A DNA stretch of 64,000 nt from Pyrus communis (GCF_963583255.1 NC_084804.1:35632453-35696452); one strand, 5' to 3'; counted from the stretch's first letter, positions 33,590 through 46,991 are shown. A program made the numbers and translations. Notes: generated by a model not told the origin, from the sequence alone.

Positions 33590-34824
33590 GCCAAGAATAA
33601 ATGAGGGGAGGGGCAAAATTTAAAAGCGTTAATAAAAAAAAGATAGACAATTAAATCCTTTTACATGTTAGACAAAATCAATGTCGTTTACAATGTATCA
33701 ATAGAAAGAAATATAGTTACAATTATGTGGACAAGGTTTCAAGTCATAAAAGCTTGGCATAATAGGTTCATTATTAATAAAAGCAAAAACATCTCTTTCA
33801 ATGTGAAAAACCAAGCTATCACTCAACAATGGATTTCCATTTTGCTACGCAGGTGTTTTAAACTATTCATATCACTGTTTCTTATAGTTTTGTTCCATTA
33901 CGTAACTTTATAATGGGAAAAAATATAAAAAAACTTAGACTCTTAATTTTATGGTATAGTCTACTATATGACTAATAACTAATTAAACTAACAACTTAAT
34001 TAATCAATATCAATAATCACATAAATTATTTTATAATCATATAAGCTATTCAATGATCATTAATTCAATTCATCAATAATAAACCATTTCATTCATCAAT
34101 AATCATATAATTCATATCAATAATTAATGATCAATACCATAAGCAATAATTCCATATCAATTAACCACACTTCATATTAAATTATCAATTAGGAATTTAA
34201 ACTAAAAAAAACTAGAAATTTAACTTAAAAATTGGCTTTAAAATCCATATCAATTAACCACACTTCATATTAAATTATCAATTAGGAATTTAAACTAAAA
34301 AAAACTAGAAATTTAACTTAAAAATTGGCTTTAAAATCCGGCTTTGAAGCAGAAGCTGCTGACTTGGTTTGGAACTGGAAGTTGCTTGCTAAGGCTTGAC
34401 TTGAAGGTTGTAAAGGAAGGGGTAATTTGGACATAATAACTGATTTGGGTGAGGGGATTGGGAATTTGGGATTGGGAGAATGAAGGATTAATGGGGCCGA
34501 GTGGTCCCCATATTGTATTATATATTTTTTTATATTGAAAAAACCACGCTGGGGTTAGTGGGTGGTCCCCATATTGTATTTTATAGTTTTTTTCATTAAA
34601 TCAAACGACGTCGTCCTTCCTTTCGTTTTGGGCCTGAACTTTTCAGAAAAAAAGAAGAAAAAAAAAAAAGAAAGAGCCACCGCACACAGCAGCAGCAGCA
34701 AAAAACATAACCCTCACTTGCAAATTTTCCGACGGACCAGAGGGGCAGCTACTCACTTCTGGCTTCATTTCCGGCGAGAGGAGGGGCGTTCGCCCCTCCT
34801 TGCTCCTCTGTAGCTTCGCCACTG
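33590..34824. mobile_element. Non-autonomous hAT-type DNA transposon, 8-bp TSD CATGCATG
   Basis: The left end CAGTGGCAAAGCCA and the right end (reverse complement CAGTGGCGAAGCTA) form short imperfect TIRs. Each is flanked by CATGCATG (33582-33589 and 34825-34832), an 8-bp duplication as made by hAT transposases. The 1.2 kb interior has no recognisable transposase; one short frame (33665-33913) matches nothing I know. A 93-bp direct tandem duplication lies inside. The palindromic TSD slightly weakens the boundary call. Confidence 0.75.
34151..34336. repeat. 93-bp tandem duplication inside the hAT-type element
   Basis: Two essentially identical copies (34151-34243 and 34244-34336), each starting TCCATATCAATTAACCACAC and ending TTGGCTTTAAAA. 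Their near identity suggests a recent duplication. Confidence 0.95.
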
Positions 34825-35050
34825 CATGCATGTGTTTTTCTTTCTTCCTAGCTTTCAATCTGTTATCTGAGGTTTCAATTTTATTCACCTGATATTCAAA
34901 AGGACTACGAATAATAAACCAGACGGTAGAAGAACATCTTGTGGCAATGAAGAAAAAAGGAGAGGGAAGTACTGAACAACAATGTGGAAATATTTTTCAT
35001 GTTTAACATGACTATGAAAATGGCTTAATATATTCCACAAACACCTTTTT

Positions 35051-35337
35051 TGTGACATCCCACATCGCCCAGGGGAGTGATCCTTAAATGTATATTCCCA
35101 TCCTTACCTAGCACGAGGCCTTTTGGGAGCTCACTGGCTTCGGGTTCCATGGGAACTCCGAAGTTAAGCGAGTAGCGCGCGAGAGCACTCCCAGGATGGG
35201 TGACCCATCGGGAAGTTCTCGTGTAAGTTCCCAGAAACAAAACCGTGAAGGCGTGGTCGGGGCCCAAAGCGGACAATATCGTGCTACGGTTGTGGAGCGG
35301 GCCCGGGAAGTGATCCGCCCCGGGCCGGGATGTGACA
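35051..35337 (+). mobile_element. Cassandra solo LTR, TSD TTTTT
   Basis: 287 bp, TGTGACATCCCACATCGCCC to GGCCGGGATGTGACA, with an intact-looking 5S-like part (AAGTTAAGCG at 35161-35170 and GGATGGGTGACC near 35194). T-runs on both sides are compatible with a TTTTT duplication but are low in information. There is no internal domain or second LTR. Confidence 0.9.
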
Positions 35338-35474
35338 TTTTTTTTTTTGTTTCTTATTGAACATAAAGATGTAAATAGATTTTGCTATGGATGTCAATAG
35401 ATTTTAATATTTGAATATCGGATTACGAACAAACGAGACTACAAAATAATAAGAAAATTATTAATAAACAAAAA

Positions 35475-35648
35475 TGCTGGAACTGTTATAAAACTCCAAG
35501 AGGCTACATTGTCAATGACTTATTCCACGGAGCTACGAAGCATTATGTTTATAGCGAACAAACCTAACCCTAATACTAACAGGCTAGGCCCACTAAACTT
35601 ATAAGAAAACCCAAACAATATAATACCTAAAATACTAATATTCCAACA
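35475..35648. repeat. Copia LTR-like sequence, related to that at 61588-61949
   Basis: ACTTATAAGAAAACCCAAAC with AATATAATACCTAAAATACT and AATATTCCAACA is shared with 61590-61949. TGCTGGAACTG at 35475 and ATTCCAACA at 35648 could be the LTR ends. A C14-G3 run follows, which read on the minus strand would be a polypurine tract before an LTR start. The orientation is therefore unresolved. Confidence 0.5.
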
Positions 35649-37304
35649 CCCCCCCCCCCCCGGGTCAAACTCATGTTGGTATACGACATGGGTTTGCAAA
35701 CAAACAGATATGGACTGGTAGACATGCAAACTTGACTTGACTGGCGAACTTGGCTTTGTGAACTGGCGAACTGATTTTAATTCCGACCGGCTAGTATTGA
35801 GAGTATGAAAAGAACCCGTCACTAAACGGACGAGATTTCCATATCTTAATTGTAACTACGAACAAACAAAAACAAAGTACTACCACTCGAGTGGTCCAAA
35901 TCCAAACACTCGAGTGATGTCACAAAATCAATTCCAAACAGGCCAACCAACAATTCATGCGGGCGTAAAACAAACATAACCATATATATATATATATTTT
36001 TTTTTTTCTTTGCCCGTGTGGGCCTAAAAACCTTTCAACCTTTTCCTTTTTTTTGTTTTTTGTTTTTGTTTTTTTCTTCCTTCTTGTTCTTTTATATTCT
36101 ATAAACAGTATACCAACAAACAAGTAGGAATCAGGTCAAACTGGTGGTGCAACAGCGATGAAAAAGAATGGGCACCAACAGGATTTCAAGCAGATACGGT
36201 GGTCAGCGTTGGTTGGGTTCGTCAGGCAGGTGGTTCCAGGTGGCAACGAGATGGTGATGGTCTGGTACGATGATCAAGCGGCTATGGGGTAGAGGGTTGG
36301 TCAGGCAGTTAGTAGCGATGTTGATTCTGGTGGGCATGATGGCGGGTTTGATGCAAGTTGATGGGTTCAACAACTCTAGTCAGGTAGGTGCTGTTCTGGG
36401 CTTCACAGTGGTTCAGGTGGACGGCAAGATGATATGCAGTAGCAGTGGCTTTTTGGCTCGTATTAGAGTATGAGTATGATTCTTACATGTCTTGGGATGA
36501 TTAACATTATCATTAAGAAGTCTTAGTTATGTCAGCTAAAGTAAATCCTGTTGTGATTGGGATATTGAGAACTCTTGTATTTACACAAGTACAAAACTCA
36601 TTCTGGTATGAGGAATGATATTCCTTATTTGATTGTGATAGGGCAATCTGTGGATTGGTATAAAAACACAAGCCACTGTTGTCACAAACAATGCTCTTAC
36701 TTTCGAACCAATAACCTATTCTTGGGAGAACATTGAGGTTTGCAGAGAAGATAAGGTTGTGTGCAAGGAGAGTGATGGCTTTTACCTCAATGAACATGTC
36801 TACAAGTTAGTTCTCTGTCATATGTGGTTTATCCTTTGTTCTTCATATGCAAATCAATACTGTAATTTAATTGCTCGATCTTTTGGTTATTGGGGGAGAC
36901 TTATAATGTTTTAGTTGTCTCGATTTCACTCTTACATGTGTTATCAGAGCCTACCAAATCTTGTGATTAAATTCAATTGATAAAACACTTTAGTTACGAA
37001 GTTTTTTCAAACTAGAATGGAAGAACAAATCTGTAATAAAACAATCATTAAATAAACGACGTCATTTTTCAGCATTTTTTAAGAAATTTTTGACCGTTGG
37101 GATATAAAGGGTTAGGACTAGGGTTTTCTTAAAAAAATTTAAAATTTTGACCGTTACTGGCCTAAGGGAAAGGTGAACCTTTCCAGAATGCTACTTCTGT
37201 GTTTTCTCATTGGGTTCTAAGTTAAGATTCAGGCAAATGCTTTAGCAAACACTATTTTCATGGATTCATGTTTCAATAATTAAAATGCCGTTGCATGCTC
37301 TCAA
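35649..37304. other. Left flank of the gypsy nest; contains an exon-like fragment
   Basis: Mostly non-coding, with TA repeats near 35983-35996, T-rich DNA to 36075 and a G-rich stretch (36130-36470). It may be leader sequence of the copia remnant whose gag lies at 60336, because the gypsy element at 37305-59971 interrupts the two parts. Apart from 36642-36805, I recognise nothing coding. Confidence 0.35.
36642..36805 (+). pseudogene. Exon-like fragment of an unrecognised protein gene
   Basis: A 164-bp open stretch is bordered by an AG (GTGATAG) and a GT (ACAA|GTTAGT), as a plant exon would be. It encodes NLWIGIKTQATVVTNNALTF then EPITYSWENIEVCREDKVVC and KESDGFYLNEHVYK. The composition looks like real globular protein rather than chance frame, but I do not recognise the family. 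It could be a relic of a host gene destroyed by retroelements or a captured exon. No neighbouring exon could be assigned. Confidence 0.4.
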
Positions 37305-38279
37305 TGTGACGACCTATCCCAAATTATTATATATATTTTCTCCCCTAGTGTGTAAAGTGATGAAATTGTCCTAGTTGGCTTAGTGACGTGGATGTACATA
37401 TGTAGTTTTAAATTAATTTCCTCGCTATTGTAATTAGATTGTACTCGACGTCACGAGTGCGTTGACGCAAGTTAGGGCCGAATCGGAGTTGTAACAAGGA
37501 AGTTACGAACGTATAGAACGTAAACCGACCAAAATAAGAAACCAATCACCATAATTCCTATTTCCTTGGACCCAATTAGGTATTTGGGCTATTATCTCAT
37601 CTGGACCAATCAAAATTAGTCATCTCTCTCCCTTTCTCACGGCAGCCCAATCAGGGCTTAATATTTTCTTCTTCTGCCAATTAGGAGGACACACACATGT
37701 TAAGTGACTTCGACTGCCATACTATTTTATATTGGTTTCACACCTGGCTTACACTTACTCTTGTTGAGATATTGTGACATGCCATACTTCAATTTTTACT
37801 GCTCTTGTGCATTCATTTTTCCTACCTACGTAGTAATATTTTCTAGAAATTATATGGGTTTTACGGAGAGGGATTATTATGTTCGTAAAGATAAATGTGT
37901 TTTTAAACGCTTTGTTTTTGCCCACTCACCCTTCTGATTTGTGCCCTTCCAGGTTCTAGGTAGCTGTTCGTCTTTGGTGGCTCACAAGGACTACATGGCG
38001 GTTCTGACGTTTCCATAAATAAAAGTAGGGATCTTCTCCCTATTTGTATAATTAGTACTTAGTTAGTTCGATTGCACTTTCATTTTACCTATGATCTGAT
38101 ATGTGTGGATCTTATATTTGATAACTTTCACACACTTACATAGTATCTCTATTTGAATAAGTTTAGTTTTGGTTTTTAATTATTGACATTTCTTTTATTA
38201 GTATCACTTCTGTTGCGCACTTGGCTACGTCACTCTCACGTGATGGCCAACATTTCTCAATTCCGGTCGGGGTATGTCA
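37305..38279 (+). repeat. 5' LTR of the chromovirus, internally deleted
   Basis: 975 bp. The first about 390 bp match 44641-45030 and the last about 590 bp match 59390-59971. The roughly 1.5 kb that lie between these in the 3' LTR are absent, with the junction near 37699 (ACACACACATG then TTAAGTGACTT). The primer site follows directly. Confidence 0.85.
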
Positions 38280-38357
38280 GTTTGGTATCAGAGTAAGGTT
38301 GGGCAGTCCTATAGTTTTTCTAAAGTCCTAATCATTTTGATCTCTTATGTCAGAACC

Positions 38358-41170
38358 ATGTCGCCTCGTAGATAGCCACGTACTTCCTCTGAGACTAATT
38401 TTCTAGATATTGGACAACTTGGTGAAGCTATTGCTAGTGCTATTCAGTCCTCACTTTGTCCTCCCTAGAAGACCCCCCTTGGAGACTGTAAATAACTTGA
38501 ATCTAAATGATTTCTTTGGTAATGAGAGGTCCTAGGGAGCTGAGTGTTGGCTCGACCATGTTGAGAAAACCTTTCGGGTGATGCAATGACGAGGAAATCT
38601 TTCAGAGGATAGATGGGTCGAGACATCCACTTGGTTCTTGCGTTTGGAGACTACATCATGGTGGAAACAGGAATCCTTTCAGCTGTCAGCGGACGATGCC
38701 ATAAATGGGAAGGTTTTCAAGCATCTATTTCAAAAGAGATTTATACCTCTAGAGTATTTGGATCATAAGAGGGATGAATTCTCAGAACTGAAGCAAGGGA
38801 AAATGTCAGCCACTGAGTATCATCGAAAGTTCACTGATTTGTCCCGATATTCTCTAGAGATTGTTGCAAATCCTGTTGAGATGCTCCGACGTTTTAAGAA
38901 GGGTACTAGTAAGAAGTTGTGTTCTATGGCGACTTTGACTCCCTGTTCCACATATCAAGAGTTTTTCAAGGTATTACTTCGGGTTGAGGACTCTGAGAAT
39001 GCTCTGGATGATAGTGATGAGGAGGAAGAAAAAGGTAATGCTTAGAAAAATAATACTAATAAAGATAAAGGGCAACCCTCATACGGTCCTTGTAAAATAC
39101 ATAATTTTAAGCGAAGTGGCAACAGTTCTGGTTCATCTAATGGTGGTTTGAATTCTGCTACGCCGCAGAGGGGTGGCAAGTTCACAGGTGGTTCCTGATT
39201 CCAGAGGCAAAGAGAATCCTAATAGTTATGGTGCTCCACTTTGTCGTAGGTGTAATAATCGTCATTTTGAGGAGTGTAGACAAGGTGGTAGTGGTAGATG
39301 TTTCACTTGTGGTCTGATGGGGCATAAGGCTAACCAGTGTTTGCAGAATCAATAGAAACCTCAGCCCCCTGCATTACCACCAGCTATACCTCTTAAGCAG
39401 ATTCTGGGGCCTAGTGGCTATACTCTGACAGGCTATGGTGGTCCTTACTGATGAGTCCATATTATATCATATATTTTATCCTAATCTTAATATTAATTTA
39501 TTGGTTATTTTGGTAGAATTTTGATACTTTGGATTAGATTTTCAATGTAGGACATTCAACTTCCTCTGAAGCAAAAAGTGATCAAACGGATGAATTTTGG
39601 AGTGATTCCAATTGGAGGATGTTGGTGTACCTTTCAAGATGATTGTTTTTTCTACTAGGCCGTTTGACCGTGGCGATGAAATTAAGGCCCAGTGCACATC
39701 TTTCCCAAATTGACGTTTTTAGACGTTTTGAGTATTTTGGAGGTTAAGATGGCATATTTTGAGGAAGATTCCTTCTGAGGATTTGTAAGGGACATCTTCA
39801 GCTTTCAAAAGAGACCTTTTAGGACCAAATCAGAGTTGATTTGGTCGGCCAAAAGTATGATTTTCTGAGAACTCCAAATTCTGGTTCAAATAGGAAACCT
39901 TTTATTTTCTGTTTTATGATTTAATTATGTTTCCTAGTTTTATTCTAAGACATTTTCAAGGTAGGGTTTTATTTTCTAGTAGTATAAATAAGGCTTGTTA
40001 GCCATTAGGGCTTTTGATGCAACATTGGAGGAGAACGCACGCACAACTCTAGAGGGTTTTTGAAGTTTATTTTCTAGGTGTTTTCTATTTTTTTCTATTT
40101 CAATAAAATTCCTTTTGTTTTATGGTTGTTCATAACTAATTTCCATTTACTAGGGCAATGCCTTGAGCCTTAGCATGAATATGTAGTTTTTATTTAATTG
40201 CTTATGATTATACATGCATGCTTTGAATTATTAATCACTGTGCTTTAAATTGTCTCTATATCTTAATGCTTAGCTACCATTATGATATTTAGATAAGTAG
40301 TTGGATGCAATTCGGTCGAAATGCCACCGAGGAATTGAGTATTGCTTCTTGTGATTGATACTTGTAATTTCACCTAGGCGAATGCCACGTCTTAGGGGTT
40401 GCATGGTTTTTCAAAGGGTTTTCACAAAGCGTAATGAGTCATGCATGTTTATATTTGATCTGAATGCCATAGACGGATTGCATGTTTGATATAGGTTCTA
40501 GCTTGAATGCCATAAGTAGAATATGCATAAAGAAAACCTAACCTTCAAAGTTGCATGTGTAATTCATAAGTAATTGGTAAATCTACATAGGATTGTTAAG
40601 GGGACGGCGTAACCCTAGGCTTTTACAATTTGGTTTTCAAAATGTTTTCGTTTGTTTTCTTTACTTTGCTAATTTCTTTATTCATTTTAATTAAATTCGT
40701 TTTTATTATTCTTAAATTCAAAATAGACCTTTTCCAATCTTTGCTTTCAAATAATTAGCTAAGAATTAATTTACATAAATTATTCATTCAATCCCTGCGG
40801 AAAACGACCTTGTTTGAGCCGTTCATAGTACAACTACCTTATTCTCTTGCAAGTATTTTTAAGTGTTTTTTTTATCCCTGCTTTTGCAGATGGTAAAATT
40901 CCTATCACTTACCATTATCAGGGAGATGTAGATCTGTATTCCGGGGGAGCATACCAGTATCCAGCTGATCCATATTATCAGGGTAGTTATCCACAGTATC
41001 AGGGAGGCTATACGCCGTATACGCCATATCAGGGCGGTGGACCATAGTGGTATAATGGAGGATAGTCCCAGAACCTTGATGTTGCCTTTAGTAGTGCTGG
41101 TTTGTCGAGGCAGCCTAATCAACCTAGTCAGGGACGAGGTAATCAAGGAAATAGAGGTCGTGGAGGTTGA
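38358..41170 (+). pseudogene. Chromovirus gag, interrupted by a solo LTR
   Basis: After a start at 38358 with early stops, 38638-39045 encodes the retrotransposon gag domain (KRFIPLEYLDHKRDEFSELK, GKMSATEYHRKFTDLSRYS). A CCHC knuckle (CFTCGLMGHKANQC) follows at about 39300-39341. The frame then meets the solo LTR at 39449 after GGPY. Its continuation after 40907 is a Tyr/Pro/Gly/Gln-rich stretch (YQGGYTPYTPYQGGG) and an RG-rich end. Further stops lie at 41046 and 41065. Confidence 0.85.
39449..40907 (+). repeat. Solo LTR (1459 bp) inserted in gag, TSD CTTAC
   Basis: Starts TGATGAGTCCATATTATATC and ends GGTAAAATTCCTATCA. CTTAC precedes and follows it exactly (39444-39448 and 40908-40912). It has an LTR-like promoter part (GTATAAATAAGGC near 39981) and no coding frame. 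A second copy in the opposite orientation makes up 46214-46991 plus 58366-59064. Family: probably Ty3/gypsy, not assigned further. Confidence 0.9.
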
Positions 41171-41236
41171 CAGCAAGCGCAAGGCTGTGTTCATCACATC
41201 ACTCTACAAGATGCTCAAAGCAATCCTGATCTGATT

Positions 41237-44200
41237 ATGGGTACGTTAAATATTTTTGGTCATTTTACTAGAGTATTGATTGATTCAGGTGCCACACATT
41301 CTGTTATTTCTCATATATTTGCTCAAAAGACTCAACCACACCCTACTCCCCTCGGTTATGAGTTGAAGTTTTCCATGCCTAGAGGCGAGACTTGTTATGT
41401 TAGCTGGGAGTATCAGAGATGTCTTGTTCTTGTTGAGGATGTCATCATGCCAGCTAATCTTCTTCCTCTGGATATTGTCGATTTCAATGTTATTGCTAAG
41501 TTGGATTGCTATGAGAAGGTTGTCACTTTCCATCGGTTGGGCTTGCTTGTGGTCACATTTGTTGGTCATCGTTGTGGATTAAGACATGCCATGATCTCAG
41601 CCATGAGAGAGAAACGATTGTTGAGGAAAGAATGTCAGGGTTATCTAGCTCATGTGGTGCTAAATGAGGATACTTCTACTCGTATGGAGGATGTTCAGGT
41701 AATCAGGCATTTTCCTAATGTTTTTCCTGATGATTTATCTGGACTACCACTAGATCGTGTGGTGGAATTCGCTATAGATTTAATTCCAGTACATATCCTA
41801 TTTCTTTAACCCCTTATCGAATGGCTCCTACTGAGTTAAGAAAATTGAAAACCCAATTACAAGAGCTTGTTGATAAAGGTTTCATCCAGCCAAGTACTTC
41901 GCCATGGATAGCTCCAATTTTGTTATGTGAAAGAAAGACGAAACTCTGAGGCTATGTATTGACTTTTGATAGTTGAACTGGGTGACGATTAAAAACCGTT
42001 ATTCGTTGCCTCGTATTGATGACTTTTTTTTACCAGCTTCAGGGTGCCTGTGTATTCTCAAAGATTGATTTAAGATCAGGGTACTATCAGTAAAAGATCA
42101 AGCATGATGATGTCCCAAAGATAGCATTTTGAACTCGTCATGGTCATTACGAGTTTCGGGTGATGCCATTCAGGTTAACTAATGGTCCAGCAGCCTTTAT
42201 GGACCTGATAAATCGGGTATTTCATCCGTATCTTGACATTCTTTATTGTCTTCATTGATGATAATTTGGTATATTCTAAACTAAGGCGAAGTATACTAGA
42301 CATCTCACTCTAGTTCTGAAGAAGTTAAAGGAAAATCAGTTGTATGCAAAATTTCGTAAATGTCAATTTTGGCTGCATCAAGTGGTGTTCTTAGGACATG
42401 TGATATCAGCCCAGGGTATTCTTGTAGACCCTCATAAGGTAGCTTCAGTAGAGAATTAGGAACAACCTCGTACTGTCACGGAAGTACGAAGTTTTCTTAG
42501 TCTAACCGGCTATTATCGACGTTTTATGAAAGATTTCTCAGCTATAACTCTGCCATTGACGAGGTTAACCCGGAAATGAGTTAAGTTTGAGTGGGATGAT
42601 GATTGCAAGAAAAATTTTTAATCAGTTGAAGTATTGTCTCACTCTTGCACCTGTGTTGGCACTTCCGAATGACAGTGGAAATTTCGAGATTTATAGTGAT
42701 GCTTCTTTGAATGGTTTGGGTTGTGTACTAATGCAGCATGGTAGAGTGATCACATATGCCTTGTAACAATTAAAGCCCCATGAAAGGAATTATCCCATTC
42801 ATGATCTTGAGTTAGCCGCTATTATCTTTGCATTGAAAATCTGGAGGCATTATTTGTATGGGGAAACGTGTTGGATCTTCACCGACCATAAAAGTCTCAA
42901 ATATATTTTTACTCAAAAAGATCTTAATCTTAGACAATGGAGACGGATTGAGTTGCTCAGTGATTATGACTGCACGATTGAGTATCATTCTAGTCGTGCA
43001 AACTCTGTAGTTGATGCTTTAAGCAGGAAATCAGGGTCAACTCAACACACTTTATGCACACAGTGTTCCACTCTTGACTAAATTGCGATCTACTGGAGTC
43101 ACATTAGGTGAAGATTACCAAAGAGCTCTACTTGCTAATTTTCAATTTAGGCCAATTTTGGTAGATTGTGTACTCGAAGCTCAAGTAAATGATCTGGAAT
43201 CTCAGGAGTTAATACAAGCAGTGTTTAGTGGGGAAAAGAAAGACCTCAGGGTTTGGAGACCTGATGGTATGTTTATGTAGGGTGATCGGAAGTATGTACC
43301 AGACATAGCAGAACTAAAGAAAGAGATACTTGATGAGGCACATGTTTCAGCATATGCAATGCATCTTGGGAGTACCAAAATGTATCATACTATCTGAACT
43401 TTCTATTATTGGCCTAGTATGAAAAAAGAAATTGCTGAGTATGTGAGTCATTGTGCAATTTGTCAGCAAGTCAAGGTAGAGAGGAAAAAACCTTTTGGGT
43501 TATTACAGCCACTTCCCGTACGTCAGTGGAAATGGGAAGATACTACTATGGATTTCGTGTACAAGTTACCTCGTATGTGGAATGGTTATGATGGTATTTG
43601 GGTGATAGTTGATCGACTCCACAAGTCATCACACTTCATACCCGTTTGGGAAAATTACTTGTTGAGTTAGTTGGCAGAATGGTTCATTTCAGAAATTGTC
43701 AAATATCATGGTGTTCCGGTGAGAATCATTTCTAATCGGGATCCCAGGTTCACTTCTAAATTTTGGGTAGCTTTCCAGAAGCCCTCGGTTTGAGATTGCT
43801 TTACAGCACGACTTATCATCCTCAGATGGATGGACAATTTGAAAGAACCATTCAGACGCTAGAAGATATGTTGAGATCCTTAATGTTGCAGTTTTGGGAC
43901 GCTTGGCATAAGCGTTTAGCTTTGATCGAGTTTGCTTATAATAACAGCTATCATTCTAGAATTGACATGTCACCATTTGAGGCGTTTTATGGTAAACCAT
44001 GTCGTACCCCGTTACGTTGGTCTGAAGTTAGCGAAATAGTGTTGGTGGGCCCGAAGATTGTGGATGAGACTACACAGAATATTCAGGTGATTAAAGCTAA
44101 CCTAAAAGCGACCCAGGATCGACAGAAGCCGATAAACATGCCACTGACAGAGTATATAAAGTTGGAGATTGGGTATTCCTAAAGTTATCTTTGTGAAAAG

Positions 44201-44575
44201 ACATGGTATGGGTCGGTAAGAAAGGTAAGTTAAGTCCTTGGTATATTGGACCGTATCATATCACCAAGTGAGTTGGTGAAGTTGCTTATAGGCTTGAGCT
44301 ACCTCCAGAGTTATCAAAGGTACATGACGTTTTCCATGTGTCTATGCTTTGTCACTATGTCTCTAATCCATCACATGTAATTCCTCTTCAGCCATTAGAG
44401 ATTAACCCAGACTTGACTTACACTGAAGAGCCGATGATGATTTTAGATTGGAAAGACAATGTTCTTCGGAACAAGACCGCTTTTTGGTGAAAGTTTTATG
44501 GAGGAAGCATTCAGTCGAAGAGGCCACCTGGGAAACTAAAGAGCGTATGTGGGATTTGTATCCACGTTTGTTTTA
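41237..44575 (+). pseudogene. Chromovirus pol: protease, RT, RNase H, integrase, chromodomain
   Basis: Protease: RVLIDSGATHSVISH near 41270. RT from about 41810, with FEFRVMPF-like and [11 protein letters not shown] (about 42245) catalytic motifs in a shifted frame. RNase H: EIYSDASLNGLGCVLMQHG (about 42690), [20 protein letters not shown]. Integrase: CAICQQVKVERKKPFGLLQP in the H2C2 region, then TYHPQMDGQFERTIQTLEDM and FEAFYGKPCRTPLRW. The C-terminus near 44490-44575 has LWRKHSVEEATWETKERMWD, a chromodomain-like end. Frameshifts and stops are spread throughout. Confidence 0.9.
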
Positions 44576-44640
44576 AGGTTATTGATGCATTGTTGATGTG
44601 TAGGAATTTCGGGGATGAAATTTTCTTAAGAAGGGTAGAC

Positions 44641-46213
44641 TGTGACGACCTGTCCTAAATTATTATATATATTTTCTCCCCTAGTGTGTAAAGGGACGGT
44701 ATTGCCCTTTTGGCTTAGTGACGTGGATGTACATAAGTAGTTTTAAATTAATTTCCTCACTATCGTAATTAGATTTTACTCGACGTCACGAGCGTGTTGA
44801 CGTGAGTTAAGGCCGAATCAGAGTCTTAACAAGGAAGTTACGAACGTGTAGAACGTAAACCGACCAAAATAAGAAACCAATCACCATAATTCCTATTTCC
44901 TTGGACCTTAATTAGGTATTTGGGCTATTATCTCATCTGGACCAATCAAAATTAGTCCTCTCTCTCTCTCACGGCAGCCTAATCAGGGCTTAATATTTTC
45001 TTCTTCTGCCAATCAGGAAGACACATACACATACATGCACACATGCACATACACACTCTCTCTCCCCTATTCTTGAGCCTTCTCTTTCCTTCTTCTCTCT
45101 ACACCGTGACACCCACATACATCATCATCATCAAACTTTCACAAATCAAGTATTTGGAAACCACCATCATTCTCATCTTGACCTCATGAGCTCAACCATA
45201 CCCTTAGCTTATTGAACGAACGACAGGAATGTGAGAAAACATAAGCTCCGGCAAGGAGTCAAGTTTGCTCCGACGCGATCCCGGCGTGGTTTCAAGATTT
45301 TAAGGCTTGGAAAGGTATTCATCCAACTTTCCTAACCCTTTGAAGTAGTTTTGGAGTAAAGTGGACGTTGGTATAGGCAAGTTTAGAAGGTTGTAGAGTT
45401 GGCCGGAAGTATCGAGGGAATCTCCGACCGTAATCCGTTGGATTTTTGAACTTTTATTAGGTACAAATATGTTCTACTCTTCAAGAGCTTCAAATCCATA
45501 TAAATTTCATGGATTTTGGTTGAGAAATGACAAAGTTATAAGCTTTAGAAAATTTTCCAAAAACCAGCGAGTGTAGACTGCGGCGGACAACGGAGATCGG
45601 TGGAGTGATCGGAGAAGAAAGGGAATATTCCGTTAAAGTTAACGGAATATTCTAACGGTGTTAGGTACCATCAGTTACATCTAACGGAATATTCCTAGCA
45701 GTGTCAGTCACACGGACGGTACGTGCCTGCGCGTGGCCGGCGCATGAAGGCACGTCCGGTGTCCAAAATATTTTCTAAAAATATAGGGGTGTTCGTGTTG
45801 TCTAGTATATCACGTTGGTATATTTAAACACCCCATTTGAGCAACGTATGAGGAATTAATCTTAGGCTTTGTTTATATGCTATCGAATTAACGTTAAATT
45901 AGTTATTTCGCATATAGGTGAAGGGTGAGACGTACCCTGAGGATGAGCGTAGACAAGTGAGGTTAGGGGGCTACGATCCTACTACTTATCAGTGAGTGGG
46001 CATATGTTATATATATATCTATATATATGCTTTACAATTTCCAAAAAACGTTTTTAAATGAATTTATGCCTTGTATGCCATGTCTATACCGCTTATTACT
46101 ATATTGTTGCATTAGTGTGAATTGTGAATTATACTATTTGATGTTGCAGAGGCTCAGGTAAGCTTCAGGTGAGTTAACATGTGATTGGTCTTGTTGCATT
46201 GCATATTGCTATG
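44641..46213 (+). repeat. 3' LTR of the chromovirus, first part
   Basis: Starts TGTGACGACCTGTCC right after the purine tract AAGAAGGGTAGAC. It matches the 5' LTR for about 390 bp and then carries 1.2 kb not present there. It is cut at 46213 by an insertion that duplicates CTATG. The LTR resumes at 59070 and ends at 59971. Confidence 0.9.
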
Positions 46214-46991
46214 TGATAGGGATTTTACCACCTAGAAAAGTAGGGATAAAAACATATAAAAATACTTGCAAGAGAACAAGGTAGTTGTAGTATAAACGAC
46301 TCAAGTAAGGTCGTTTTCCACATGAATTGAATGAATAATTTATGTAAATATCATATCTTAATTAATTATTTGAAAACAAAGATTGGAAGAGGTTGGTTTT
46401 GAATTTTAAAATAATAAAAACGAATTTAATTAAAAAGGTTAAAGAAATTAGCAAAGTAAAGCAAACAAAGGAATACGTTTTGAAAACCAAATTGTAAAAG
46501 CCTAGGGTTCCGCCGTCCCCTTAACAATCCTACATAGTTCTTCTAATTCCTTATGAATTACACATGCATATTTTGAAGGTTAGTTTTCCTAAAGTATGCC
46601 CTACTTGGAACCCCCAACATAGAACGTATATCTAACATGCAACCTGTCCGTCATGTCCAAATCGAATGTGAACATGTAAGACTCATTAAGTTTTGTGAAA
46701 ACCTTTGAAAAAACATGTACTTCTAAGACATGTTGTCCATCCTAAGTAGTTACACATGTTAACCACAAGAAGCCTTAGTTAATTTTAGGGACAGCCCTCT
46801 GCCAAAATTGCATCCAATTACTTATCTAAACATCCTAATGGTAGCTAAGTATTAAGATATAGAGACAGTTTAAAGCACAATGATTAATAATTCAAAGTAT
46901 GCATGTATAATATCATAAGCAATTAATTAAAAACTACATATTCATGCTAAGGCTCAAGGCATCGCCCTAGCAAACGAAACTAGTTACTAAC

